Both the position numbers and the translations under genes were made by a program. A model generated the notes under the pieces. It did not search any database and had not been told where the DNA came from. It saw nothing but the letters and a program-made list of their open reading frames with translations. Source: CAYYOS01 sp964473355 (GTDB lineage Bacteria; Pseudomonadota; Gammaproteobacteria; Burkholderiales; REEB80). Taken from it: 11,493 nucleotides of DNA. The DNA lies in contig CAYYOS010000084.1 in NCBI GenBank assembly GCA_964473355.1, forward strand, positions 1 through 11,493, given 5' to 3'. Of this stretch, positions 6,147 to 11,493 are shown piece by piece. Positions within the stretch are counted from its first letter, which is position 1. Every line of letters starts with the position of its first letter.

Positions 6147-6833
6147 CTAACTACCCCGCCTAGCCAATCTTTTTTCCAATACCCGCGCCCAACTGCTCAA
6201 GCTAAAACAGAGCACAAAATACACTGCGGCCACGAAAAGAAAAATTTCAGCGGGATGCACTAGGCTGCGATTATTAACTTGCGTGGCGATGTGAGTAAGC
6301 TCGGAGACACCGACGATAAAAGCAAGGGATGTATCCTTAATTAGGGATACAAATTGGTTGACGAACGATGGGATCATATTGCGCAATCCTTGAGGTAATA
6401 CGATGTATGCCATCACTTGCCAAGAATTTAACCCAGTAGAAATTGCGGCTTCGCGCTGTCCGGGCGGCACGCTGGCGATGCCGGCGCGTACGATCTGCGA
6501 CATATAAGCCGAGGTGAACAAGGTTAAAGCGGTAATTACCGTCCAATTTTCCGCGACCGGTTTACCCATCATGGCGGGCAATAAAAAATACACCCAGAAA
6601 ATAACCATGAGCAAAGGCATGCCCCGCAAGATTTGGATATAAGTGTTAACGACATAACGTAGCGGCCGATAAGGGCTCAAACTGAGTAAGCCAAGTACTA
6701 CTCCGCCGAGAAAGGACAATACCCCCGCGACGATGGCTAAATACAGGGTCAAGGCTAAGCCCCCAATTGGGCCATTGGGATAGCGGCCTATTAAAAAGTA
6801 AACCCAATTTTCGCTAATAACGGAGAAGTCCAT
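6147..6833 (-). CDS. Polar amino-acid ABC transporter permease 2 (GltK/AatM-like)
   Basis: A 228-residue inner-membrane permease of the His/Glu/Gln subfamily. It has about five hydrophobic spans (near 25-50, 72-90, 97-117, 160-180 and 195-215). The cytoplasmic EAA loop, which docks on the ATPase, lies at about 128-157 (REAAISTGLNSWQVMAYIVL, then PQGLRNMIP). The N-terminal half carries the family-typical ILRGMPLLMVIFW (68-80). Its ATG overlaps the stop of permease 1 by one base (TAATG), so translation is probably coupled and the two would form a heterodimer. The substrate is inferred from the binding protein as glutamate/aspartate or similar. Residues from about 129 onward are duplicated 1235 bp downstream as a remnant. 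This copy is the full-length one. The toxin-antitoxin module begins 69 bp after its stop. Confidence 0.93.
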   Translation of the reverse strand: MDFSVISENWVYFLIGRYPNGPIGGLALTLYLAIVAGVLSFLGGVVLGLLSLSPYRPLRYVVNTYIQILRGMPLLMVIFWVYFLLPAMMGKPVAENWTVITALTLFTSAYMSQIVRAGIASVPPGQREAAISTGLNSWQVMAYIVLPQGLRNMIPSFVNQFVSLIKDTSLAFIVGVSELTHIATQVNNRSLVHPAEIFLFVAAVYFVLCFSLSSWARVLEKRLARRGS

Positions 6834-7336
6834 TACGCCATACCCCGCCTCGCCAATACTTTTTTGCTATAGAGCGTGACCGCAGCGGTGATGATCAGCG
6901 AAATTGCCACATACACTAAGGTCGCTGCGGAGAATGCTTCGAAACCTTTAAATGTGTAGCTCTCGATCTGGCGGGCTTGATAGGTCAATTCCGCCACGCC
7001 TATGGTCATCGCGAGTGAGGAATTTTTGGTGGCATTAAGAAATTGGTTGATTAAAGGAGGCACAATAATGCGCGCTGCTTGCGGCAAGATGACAAAGCGC
7101 ATCGCCGTGAGATAACCAAATCCCTGGCTTAACGCCGCCTCCATTTGCCCTTTTGGAATGGCACGCACGCCGGAGCGTATGTCTTCTGCAATGAATGCGG
7201 AGGTGTAAATGCTAAGCGCTATGAGTGCCGCGGCAAATTCAAAATTGGTTTGGTTTAGCCAGTCGTTAATGCCTTGCGGCAGAATAGTGTAGGCGCCGAA
7301 ATACCAGAAAAAAATCTGAATTAATAGCGGCGTATT
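6833..7336 (-). CDS. Polar amino-acid ABC transporter permease 1 (GltJ/AatQ-like), 5' end lost in gap
   Basis: The frame is open from the edge of the N gap at 7336 to the stop at 6833, giving 167 residues. It begins NTPLLIQIFFWYFGAY, matching the internal RN-x-PL-(x)-Q-x-FF motif that normally lies about 70-75 residues from the start. The GTG at 7168 is therefore an internal codon, not the start. The EAA loop is GQMEAALSQGFGYLTAMRFV followed by ILPQAARIIVPPL. The C-terminal half matches GltJ-type permeases (KNSSLAMTIGVAELTYQA). It pairs with permease 2, whose ATG overlaps this stop. The missing N-terminus and ribosome binding site lie in the assembly gap, so the gene is incomplete through assembly rather than mutation. 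Confidence 0.92.
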   Translation of the reverse strand, partial: NTPLLIQIFFWYFGAYTILPQGINDWLNQTNFEFAAALIALSIYTSAFIAEDIRSGVRAIPKGQMEAALSQGFGYLTAMRFVILPQAARIIVPPLINQFLNATKNSSLAMTIGVAELTYQARQIESYTFKGFEAFSAATLVYVAISLIITAAVTLYSKKVLARRGMA

Positions 7337-7436
7337 NNNNNNNNNNNNNNNNNNNNNNNNNNNNNNNNNNNNNNNNNNNNNNNNNNNNNNNNNNNNNNNN
7401 NNNNNNNNNNNNNNNNNNNNNNNNNNNNNNNNNNNN
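7337..7436. other. 100-N assembly gap inside the transporter operon
   Basis: There are exactly 100 N, the usual placeholder for a gap of unknown size. Permease 1 still needs roughly 70-75 N-terminal residues (over 200 bases) plus a ribosome binding site, so the real gap must be longer than 100 bases. A palindromic dispersed repeat starts 14 bases beyond it and probably broke the assembly. Confidence 0.9.
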
Positions 7437-7450
7437 GCATCACCACTTCC

Positions 7451-7520
7451 GTCATTCCCGCGTAGGCGGGAATCCAGTGACTTAAATAGCTTTCTGGACC
7501 CCCGCTTTCGCGAGGGTGAC
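7451..7520. repeat. Dispersed palindromic repeat (ATTCCCGC...GCGGGAAT type)
   Basis: Two imperfectly complementary 27-base arms (7451-7477 and 7494-7520) flank a 16-base loop. Arm 1 is itself a hairpin (ATTCCCGC-gtag-GCGGGAAT, with one extra base variation around the loop). Arm 2 has the related CCCCCGC-tttc-GCGAGGG. The type is widespread in proteobacterial genomes and often yields spurious ORFs reading RESGGPE or WIPAYAGMT, as it does here on the minus strand. It lies between the binding-protein gene and permease 1, where a stable hairpin could protect upstream mRNA or reduce downstream expression, as described for REP elements between malE and malF. Confidence 0.85.
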
Positions 7521-7615
7521 GGCGAACAGGTGCCATACGCTAGCTATGAGGACGCTATACTAATTCGCGCTCGGGTTAATGGCAGTCTCTAATGCATAAA
7601 CAATTTTGTAAAGAT

Positions 7616-8434
7616 TTAATTCTCGGGAATAATTTTAAAAGTACGTTGCAGCGGTGCGTCGGATTTTGCGCCAAACCATTTATCAAAAATTTGTTTGGCC
7701 TCGCCGTTTTTTTCCATTTCCAAGAGCGTCTGATTGACGTAAGCCACCAAAGCTTGATCGCCCTTGCGCATAGCTATGCCATAAGGCTCTTCTGAAATTT
7801 GAAAGGGCGCAATTTCGAATTTTGCTTTATTCGGCGCTTTGGCCAGGATGCCCGCCAAAATTGCTTCGTCCGTGGTCACAGCGGCAACACGTCCTTGCTG
7901 CAAAGCTAAAAAAGCTTGAGGGTAATCGTCGAAAGATAAAACAGTCGCAGTTGGTAAGGCTTTGCGGGCGTTTTGCTCGGAGGTGGAACCTTTGGCGGTA
8001 CCGATTTTTTTGCCGGCCAAATCAGCCAAACTTTTGACCGCCCCTTTTTTTACTAAAAATTTTTGTCCGGTACGAAAATAGGTATAGCTAAAATCCAACT
8101 GCTGAGCACGCTCCGGCGTTTTCGTCATGGTGGCGGCGATGAGATCAACATTGCCTTCCACTAGCTGCGGAATGCGGTTAGCAGAAGTCACCGCTTTCAA
8201 TTCCAGCTTAACCCCTAGACGCTGGGCAATGGCGCGTACAAAATCTATGTCGTAGCCAACAATTTCGCGGCTGGTTGCATCCACATAGCCAAATGGCGGC
8301 AACGAATCTTTAACGCCCGCCACCAGCGTGCCTTTCTGTTTAATAGTCGCCAAAGTGTCGGCATGCGCTGTTAGATTCCCCGTTATTATTAATAGTGTTG
8401 CAAAAAACGTTATAGCGAATTTAATTTTCAACAT
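7616..8434 (-). CDS. Periplasmic amino-acid-binding protein (SBP_bac_3, Glu/Asp type)
   Basis: This 272-residue protein captures substrate in the periplasm and delivers it to the two permeases. It has a type I signal peptide, residues 1-25 (MLKIK, a hydrophobic core, then TAHA before DT). The mature part shows family 3 signatures: GTLVAGVKDSLPPFGYVD (35-52), GYDIDFVRAIAQRLGV (60-75), NVDLIAATMTKTPERAQQLDF (95-115, given in part) and KKIGTAKGSTSE (142-153). SANRIPQL (84-91, R87) together with TDEAI (D189) resembles the pocket of dicarboxylic amino-acid binders such as GltI, which suggests glutamate/aspartate. The ATG follows GGGAG by 7 bases. It lies 23 bp after the ATPase gene; a palindromic repeat and an assembly gap separate it from the permeases. 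Family certain; substrate inferred. Confidence 0.93.
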   Translation of the reverse strand: MLKIKFAITFFATLLIITGNLTAHADTLATIKQKGTLVAGVKDSLPPFGYVDATSREIVGYDIDFVRAIAQRLGVKLELKAVTSANRIPQLVEGNVDLIAATMTKTPERAQQLDFSYTYFRTGQKFLVKKGAVKSLADLAGKKIGTAKGSTSEQNARKALPTATVLSFDDYPQAFLALQQGRVAAVTTDEAILAGILAKAPNKAKFEIAPFQISEEPYGIAMRKGDQALVAYVNQTLLEMEKNGEAKQIFDKWFGAKSDAPLQRTFKIIPEN

Positions 8435-8457
8435 AGCCTGCTCCCTACCAAAGTTAA

Positions 8458-9192
8458 TTAATGCATCGCCGATAATACTTGCTGTAAAAATTGCTGAACC
8501 CGTGCATGCTTGGGGCGCGTAAAGAATTCTTCGGGCGGTGCCGCCTCAAGTATTTGCCCTTGATCCATAAACACCACACGTCCGGCGACTTCGCGAGCAA
8601 ACCCCATTTCGTGTGTAACGATAACCATGGTCATACCGTCACTCACCAAATTTTTCATCACCGCCAATACTTCACCAATCATTTCCGGGTCCAAAGCGGA
8701 GGTGGGTTCATCGAATAACATAATACGCGGTTGCATAGCCAAAGCGCGCGCAATTGCCACGCGCTGTTGTTGGCCGCCCGACAGTTCGCTCGGATAACTA
8801 TCTTTTTTATCGGCCAAGCCTACGCGCTGTAATAACGCCAGCGCGCGCTCTTCGGCAGCCTGGCGGCCAAGACGGCGCACCTTGATCGGTGCCAGTGTAA
8901 TGTTTTTGAGCACCGATAAATGCGGGTAAAGATTGAATTGCTGAAACACAAAGCCGACCTCCGCGCGCAGTTGACTGATATTAGTACCAGGGTCGGCGAG
9001 ATTTTTGCCATCGACCGTTAGCACGCCTTTATCGATACGCTCTAACCGATTAATGGTACGTACCAAAGTAGATTTTCCTGAGCCGGAGGGGCCGCATACT
9101 ACAATCACTTCACCTGACTGGACTTGCAGGTTTATATCATTGAGAACGTGTAGCGCGCCGAACGATTTATGCACATTTTCAAAACGGATCAT
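8458..9192 (-). CDS. Polar amino-acid ABC transporter ATPase (GltL/GlnQ-like)
   Basis: The 244-residue cytoplasmic ATPase that powers the importer. It carries Walker A GPSGSGKS (34-41), Q-loop at Q84 in FVFQQFNLYPH, signature LSGGQ (137-141), Walker B IMLFDEP (D161, E162), D-loop SALD (165-168) and H-loop H194 in IVTHEMGFA. The FNLYPHLSVLKNI segment (86-98) is typical of the polar amino-acid subfamily, and the length is typical too. The ATG follows AGGTAGGT by 5 bases. It is the first gene of the transporter run and is followed by the binding protein after 23 bp. No separate promoter is obvious in the 46 bp before it, so transcription may start inside or before the glycosyltransferase gene. 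Confidence 0.96.
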   Translation of the reverse strand: MIRFENVHKSFGALHVLNDINLQVQSGEVIVVCGPSGSGKSTLVRTINRLERIDKGVLTVDGKNLADPGTNISQLRAEVGFVFQQFNLYPHLSVLKNITLAPIKVRRLGRQAAEERALALLQRVGLADKKDSYPSELSGGQQQRVAIARALAMQPRIMLFDEPTSALDPEMIGEVLAVMKNLVSDGMTMVIVTHEMGFAREVAGRVVFMDQGQILEAAPPEEFFTRPKHARVQQFLQQVLSAMH

Positions 9193-9238
9193 GGAATACC
9201 TACCTGGCGTTGCGTGTCACGATACTTTGCCCAACTTT

Positions 9239-10231
9239 CTATTCGGGGTTCATGGGCGTTAATAGCTGAGTAACCATCTCGAAATAAGGTGTACCTTTTG
9301 ATCCTAGTCGTGCGTTATCCCTCTTCGCCAATTTTTCTGCCATGCGCATAATTAAAATTAGCGGATCTGTTATCGCGAGAGCACTGTATTTGCAATCAAC
9401 GCTAATTTCCAGAGGATCTTCTTGTAGTTTGGCGTCGCTAGGAACGTTTCCCGGATTGTCGGAATAATACGACATCGCGATGTTCTGCAATTCTTCCCCA
9501 GTCAAATGCGGTCGTGCCATAAATTGCCGGTAAAGAACGCGCCAGTGATTGGCGAGCGTGAACTGATGCCTGTCCATGACGATATAGGCTAACCAGCCTA
9601 TCAGAATCTTGGTAATCAGTTGATTTGCACTTCGAACAGGATAATGAGCCAACGCAACTTCACGCGTTAACTTGGCGTGGTTTAGCGGTTTTTCCGGTGA
9701 AAATATGCTGTGATTGCCAGGAATAATAATATTCCCAGGGTTTTTCATAACCGAGCTAGGGACAATCACCTTGTGCACCACCATAGCTTCAGATGCCAGA
9801 CGCCGCGTAATTCGAAGGGGCGGGGAAGCGCTTTGCACTGTATCCGACGTGGTCGGCACATAAGTTTGAGTAGGCACGAGAGCAGGCATGTCGGGCGGCA
9901 GGCCCGCAAGTATTGTTTCTAATTTTGCGCGGGTGTCCACGCGAATGAATTCGTCAGCGTCCAAAACGAATATAAAGTCGGCAGACGTTGCCTTAAACGC
10001 CTCGCGGCACAAGCCAGTGGTTTTTTCCGCCTGCAAAAACCCCAGTTCCGTTTCGAGCAGGACCGTTAGTGGCAAACCTTCAGCTTGAAGCTTTGCCAAA
10101 ATGTTTTCCGTGCCGTCGAACGAATCGTGATTAATGATCCAAAAGCTATCCAAGAACTGCAAATTATGGCGCACGAAGGCTTCAATAATATCGGCCTCAT
10201 TTTTAACCATAGCTATGCCCACAATACGCAT
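9239..10231 (-). CDS. GT2-like glycosyltransferase (Glyco_tranf_2_4 type)
   Basis: A 330-residue protein with a GT-A-like N-terminal domain: MRIVGIAMVKNEADIIEAFV (1-20), INHDSFDGTENI (33-44) and the DADEF metal-binding motif (91-95) after FIFVL. These match the family of 'KNE...' glycosyltransferases related to GT2/GT92, which transfer a sugar from a nucleotide sugar to a glycan or other acceptor. The C-terminal half (about 180-330, with HYPVRS at 207-212) is less recognisable. No signal peptide or clear membrane span is seen, so it is probably cytoplasmic. The acceptor cannot be deduced: no polysaccharide genes lie nearby, the upstream gene being metF (39 bp) and the downstream one a transporter ATPase (46 bp). 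The ATG forms TAATG with a five-codon upstream frame; AAGG lies about 8 bases before it. Confidence 0.85.
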   Translation of the reverse strand: MRIVGIAMVKNEADIIEAFVRHNLQFLDSFWIINHDSFDGTENILAKLQAEGLPLTVLLETELGFLQAEKTTGLCREAFKATSADFIFVLDADEFIRVDTRAKLETILAGLPPDMPALVPTQTYVPTTSDTVQSASPPLRITRRLASEAMVVHKVIVPSSVMKNPGNIIIPGNHSIFSPEKPLNHAKLTREVALAHYPVRSANQLITKILIGWLAYIVMDRHQFTLANHWRVLYRQFMARPHLTGEELQNIAMSYYSDNPGNVPSDAKLQEDPLEISVDCKYSALAITDPLILIMRMAEKLAKRDNARLGSKGTPYFEMVTQLLTPMNPE

Positions 10232-10245
10232 TACTCGGCCTTCAT
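10231..10245 (-). other. Possible mini-ORF (MKAE) coupled to the glycosyltransferase start
   Basis: On the minus strand, ATGAAGGCCGAGTAATG holds a four-residue frame whose TAA shares its last base with the glycosyltransferase ATG. AGGGA lies 7 bases before the mini-ORF start. This may be a translational-coupling leader or pure chance; the downstream gene also has its own possible AAGG site inside it. Confidence 0.25.
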
Positions 10246-10270
10246 CCTATATTCCCTAGTGCCCGCTCCG

Positions 10271-11113
10271 CTATAACCCTAAACGCTGCCAAATGGTCGA
10301 CGTCAAACCCGCTTGGTTGAGCGTATAGAAATGCAATCCCGGCGCGCCGTGGCGTAACAGGGTATCGCACAGGTTAGTCACCACATCTAAACCAAACGCG
10401 CGTATAGAAGCGACGTCATCGCCGTAGCTTTGCAGCTTTAAGCGTATCCAACGTGGAATCTCGGCGCCACACGCGTCCGAAAAGCGCGCCAATTGCGTGA
10501 AATTGCTGATAGGCATAATACCTGGAACGATGGGAATGGTGATCCCCAGCGCCTCGCATTCATCAACAAACCTAAAATACGCTTGGGGGTTATAAAAATA
10601 CTGAGTGATGGCGGAGTCAGCGCCTGCCTCCACCTTGCGCTTAAAACTTAGCAAGTCTTCGGACGCCGAACGCGCCTGCGGATGAAATTCGGGGTAAGCG
10701 GCCACTTCCAAATTAAAATGATCGCCGGTTTCTTGGCGTATAAACGCGACCAATTCGTTGGCGTACCGAAGCTCACCCGGCGCGCCCATGCCCGAAGGCA
10801 AATCGCCCCGCAAGGCTACGATATGACGGATGCCGTGGCTGCGATAGGTATCTAAAATGGCGCGGATGTTTTCTTTGGTGGAACTAACACAAGATAAATG
10901 CGGCGCGGCGTTTAATCCTTCGGCTTGAATTTCCAGCACGGTTTCTAAGGTGTGCGCTTGTGTAGAGCCACCGGCACCAAACGTCACAGAGAAGAACTTA
11001 GGCTTTAATTGCGCCAATTGTTTGCGCGTCGCCCGGAGTTTTTCTACCCCAGCCGGTGTTTTCGGTGGAAAGAATTCAAAACTAAAAACCCGCGGAGCGG
11101 CGGAGTCGGACAT
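10271..11113 (-). CDS. metF: Methylenetetrahydrofolate reductase
   Basis: A FAD-dependent TIM-barrel enzyme that reduces 5,10-methylene-THF to 5-methyl-THF, the methyl donor for methionine synthesis. The 280 residues match the family's bacterial length. Motifs include FSFEFFPPKT (10-19, catalytic-type E13), FFSVTFGAGGST (40-51), APHLSCV (70-76), HIVALRGDLP (97-106, D104 near the flavin), AAYPEFHP (138-145), ADSAITQYFYN (165-175, Q171) and PIVPGIMPI (194-202). The ATG has no strong Shine-Dalgarno sequence. It starts 21 bp after the ahcY stop, so the two are probably cotranscribed: AhcY removes S-adenosylhomocysteine to give homocysteine, and MetF supplies the methyl group for its remethylation. 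No riboswitch is seen between them. Confidence 0.97.
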   Translation of the reverse strand: MSDSAAPRVFSFEFFPPKTPAGVEKLRATRKQLAQLKPKFFSVTFGAGGSTQAHTLETVLEIQAEGLNAAPHLSCVSSTKENIRAILDTYRSHGIRHIVALRGDLPSGMGAPGELRYANELVAFIRQETGDHFNLEVAAYPEFHPQARSASEDLLSFKRKVEAGADSAITQYFYNPQAYFRFVDECEALGITIPIVPGIMPISNFTQLARFSDACGAEIPRWIRLKLQSYGDDVASIRAFGLDVVTNLCDTLLRHGAPGLHFYTLNQAGLTSTIWQRLGL

Positions 11114-11134
11114 AGCTAAGCGCGGGCTTAACGC

Positions 11135-11493
11135 TTAATAGCGATAATGCTGGGGTTTATATGGGCCCGCCGGGTTCATCCCTAGATATTTTGCTTGCGC
11201 CTCGGTGAGCTCAGTTAAATGCGCGCCAATTTTCCGCAAATGTAACCTTGCCACTTTTTCGTCTAACGCTTTGGGCAAAACGTGGACGTCAATATCGTAT
11301 TTGCCGGGATGGTTCCAAAGCTCTATTTGCGCCATAACTTGATTGGTAAAGGACGCCGACATCACAAAACTGGGGTGACCGGTGGCGCAACCCAGGTTAA
11401 CCAGCCGGCCTTCCGCTAGCACAATAAGTTTTTTTCCGTCGGGAAAAATCACGTGATCAACTTGCGGTTTGATATTGTCCCAAGTGTACTGAC
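11135..11493 (-). CDS. ahcY: S-adenosylhomocysteine hydrolase, C-terminal part (5' end beyond the right edge)
   Basis: An NAD-dependent enzyme that splits S-adenosylhomocysteine into adenosine and homocysteine, relieving product inhibition of methyltransferases. The open frame runs through the window edge (first full codons read QYTWDNIKPQVDHV), leaving 119 residues of the C-terminus out of about 430-470. Highly conserved family elements are present: IVLAEGRLVNLGCATGHPSF, the start of the helix SFTNQVMAQIELW, and DVHVLPKALDEKVARLHL. The terminal KPQHYRY carries the Lys and Tyr that reach into the NAD site of the neighbouring subunit. metF follows after 21 bp in the same direction. The GTG at 11452 is internal, not a start. 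Any upstream SAH-responsive riboswitch would lie outside the window. Confidence 0.97.
   Translation of the reverse strand, partial: QYTWDNIKPQVDHVIFPDGKKLIVLAEGRLVNLGCATGHPSFVMSASFTNQVMAQIELWNHPGKYDIDVHVLPKALDEKVARLHLRKIGAHLTELTEAQAKYLGMNPAGPYKPQHYRY

Larger units (their letters stand above)
4912..6421. repeat. Direct repeat of a permease 3' end flanking a toxin-antitoxin module
   Basis: The 275-bp copies at 4912-5186 and 6147-6421 are in direct orientation, 1235 bp apart, and identical at 264 of 275 bases with no indels. Both start (in plus coordinates) exactly at the permease stop codon. The sequences left of the two stops are unrelated. The toxin-antitoxin pair and its operator fill the space between. 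No transposase, integrase or terminal inverted repeats are seen. Confidence 0.9.

Noticed and set aside
6833..7168. Permease 1 starting at GTG 7168
   Set aside because: The frame stays open to the gap at 7336 with conserved permease sequence (NTPLLIQIFFWYF), so the GTG is internal.
7437..7536. Minus-strand ORF reading RHPRESGGPE...WIPAYAGMT
   Set aside because: It is the translation of the dispersed palindromic repeat and runs into the N gap; a well-known type of spurious protein.
11135..11452. AhcY starting at GTG 11452
   Set aside because: Conserved AhcY residues (WDNIKPQVDH) continue upstream to the window edge.
1..11493. tRNA, rRNA, CRISPR array or replication origin
   Set aside because: No cloverleaf, regularly spaced repeat array or DnaA-box cluster was seen on either strand.

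Overview
The window looks like chromosomal DNA from a proteobacterium, most likely a gammaproteobacterium. Evidence for this is the DUF2244-ctaC-ctaD gene order with a cytochrome c domain fused to oxidase subunit II, a Uup-type ABC-F protein, an ahcY-metF pair, and a dispersed palindromic repeat of the ATTCCCGC...GCGGGAAT type. Two runs of N (813-822 and 7337-7436) show that it is a draft scaffold. No organism can be named from the sequence alone.

Layout, left to right. 1-2618 (minus strand): a respiratory unit of a DUF2244 membrane protein, ctaC (subunit II with CuA and a C-terminal heme c domain) and ctaD (subunit I, cut by the left edge). 2619-2937: a divergent intergenic region. 2938-4836 (plus): uup. 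4912-5235 (minus): a 3' remnant of an amino-acid permease gene. 5193-6077 (minus): a two-gene toxin-antitoxin-like module, with a ribbon-helix-helix-type antitoxin followed by a PIN-domain toxin. 6147-9192 (minus): an ABC importer for a polar amino acid, probably glutamate/aspartate, in the order ATPase, binding protein, permease 1 (5' part lost in the gap), permease 2. 9239-10231 (minus): a GT2-like glycosyltransferase. 10271-11493 (minus): metF and the 3' end of ahcY, two enzymes linked to the methionine cycle.

The most unusual locus is 4912-6421. The last part of the permease 2 gene occurs twice, 1235 bp apart, with no indels and 264/275 identical bases. The toxin-antitoxin pair sits between the copies. 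Both copies end exactly at the permease stop codon. Ten of the 11 differences are synonymous, which points to two diverged functional alleles brought together rather than a local duplication that decayed. The toxin's stop codon and last few codons lie inside the permease remnant. The antitoxin promoter region carries repeated ACACAT/ATGTGT boxes, as expected of an autoregulated module.

The remaining genes are conserved housekeeping or transport genes. Other points of note are the repeat that borders the larger assembly gap inside the transporter operon, a 10-N gap in ctaD whose size fits the expected reading frame and family motif, a TTG-started DUF2244 gene, and a glycosyltransferase placed between methionine-cycle genes and the transporter.
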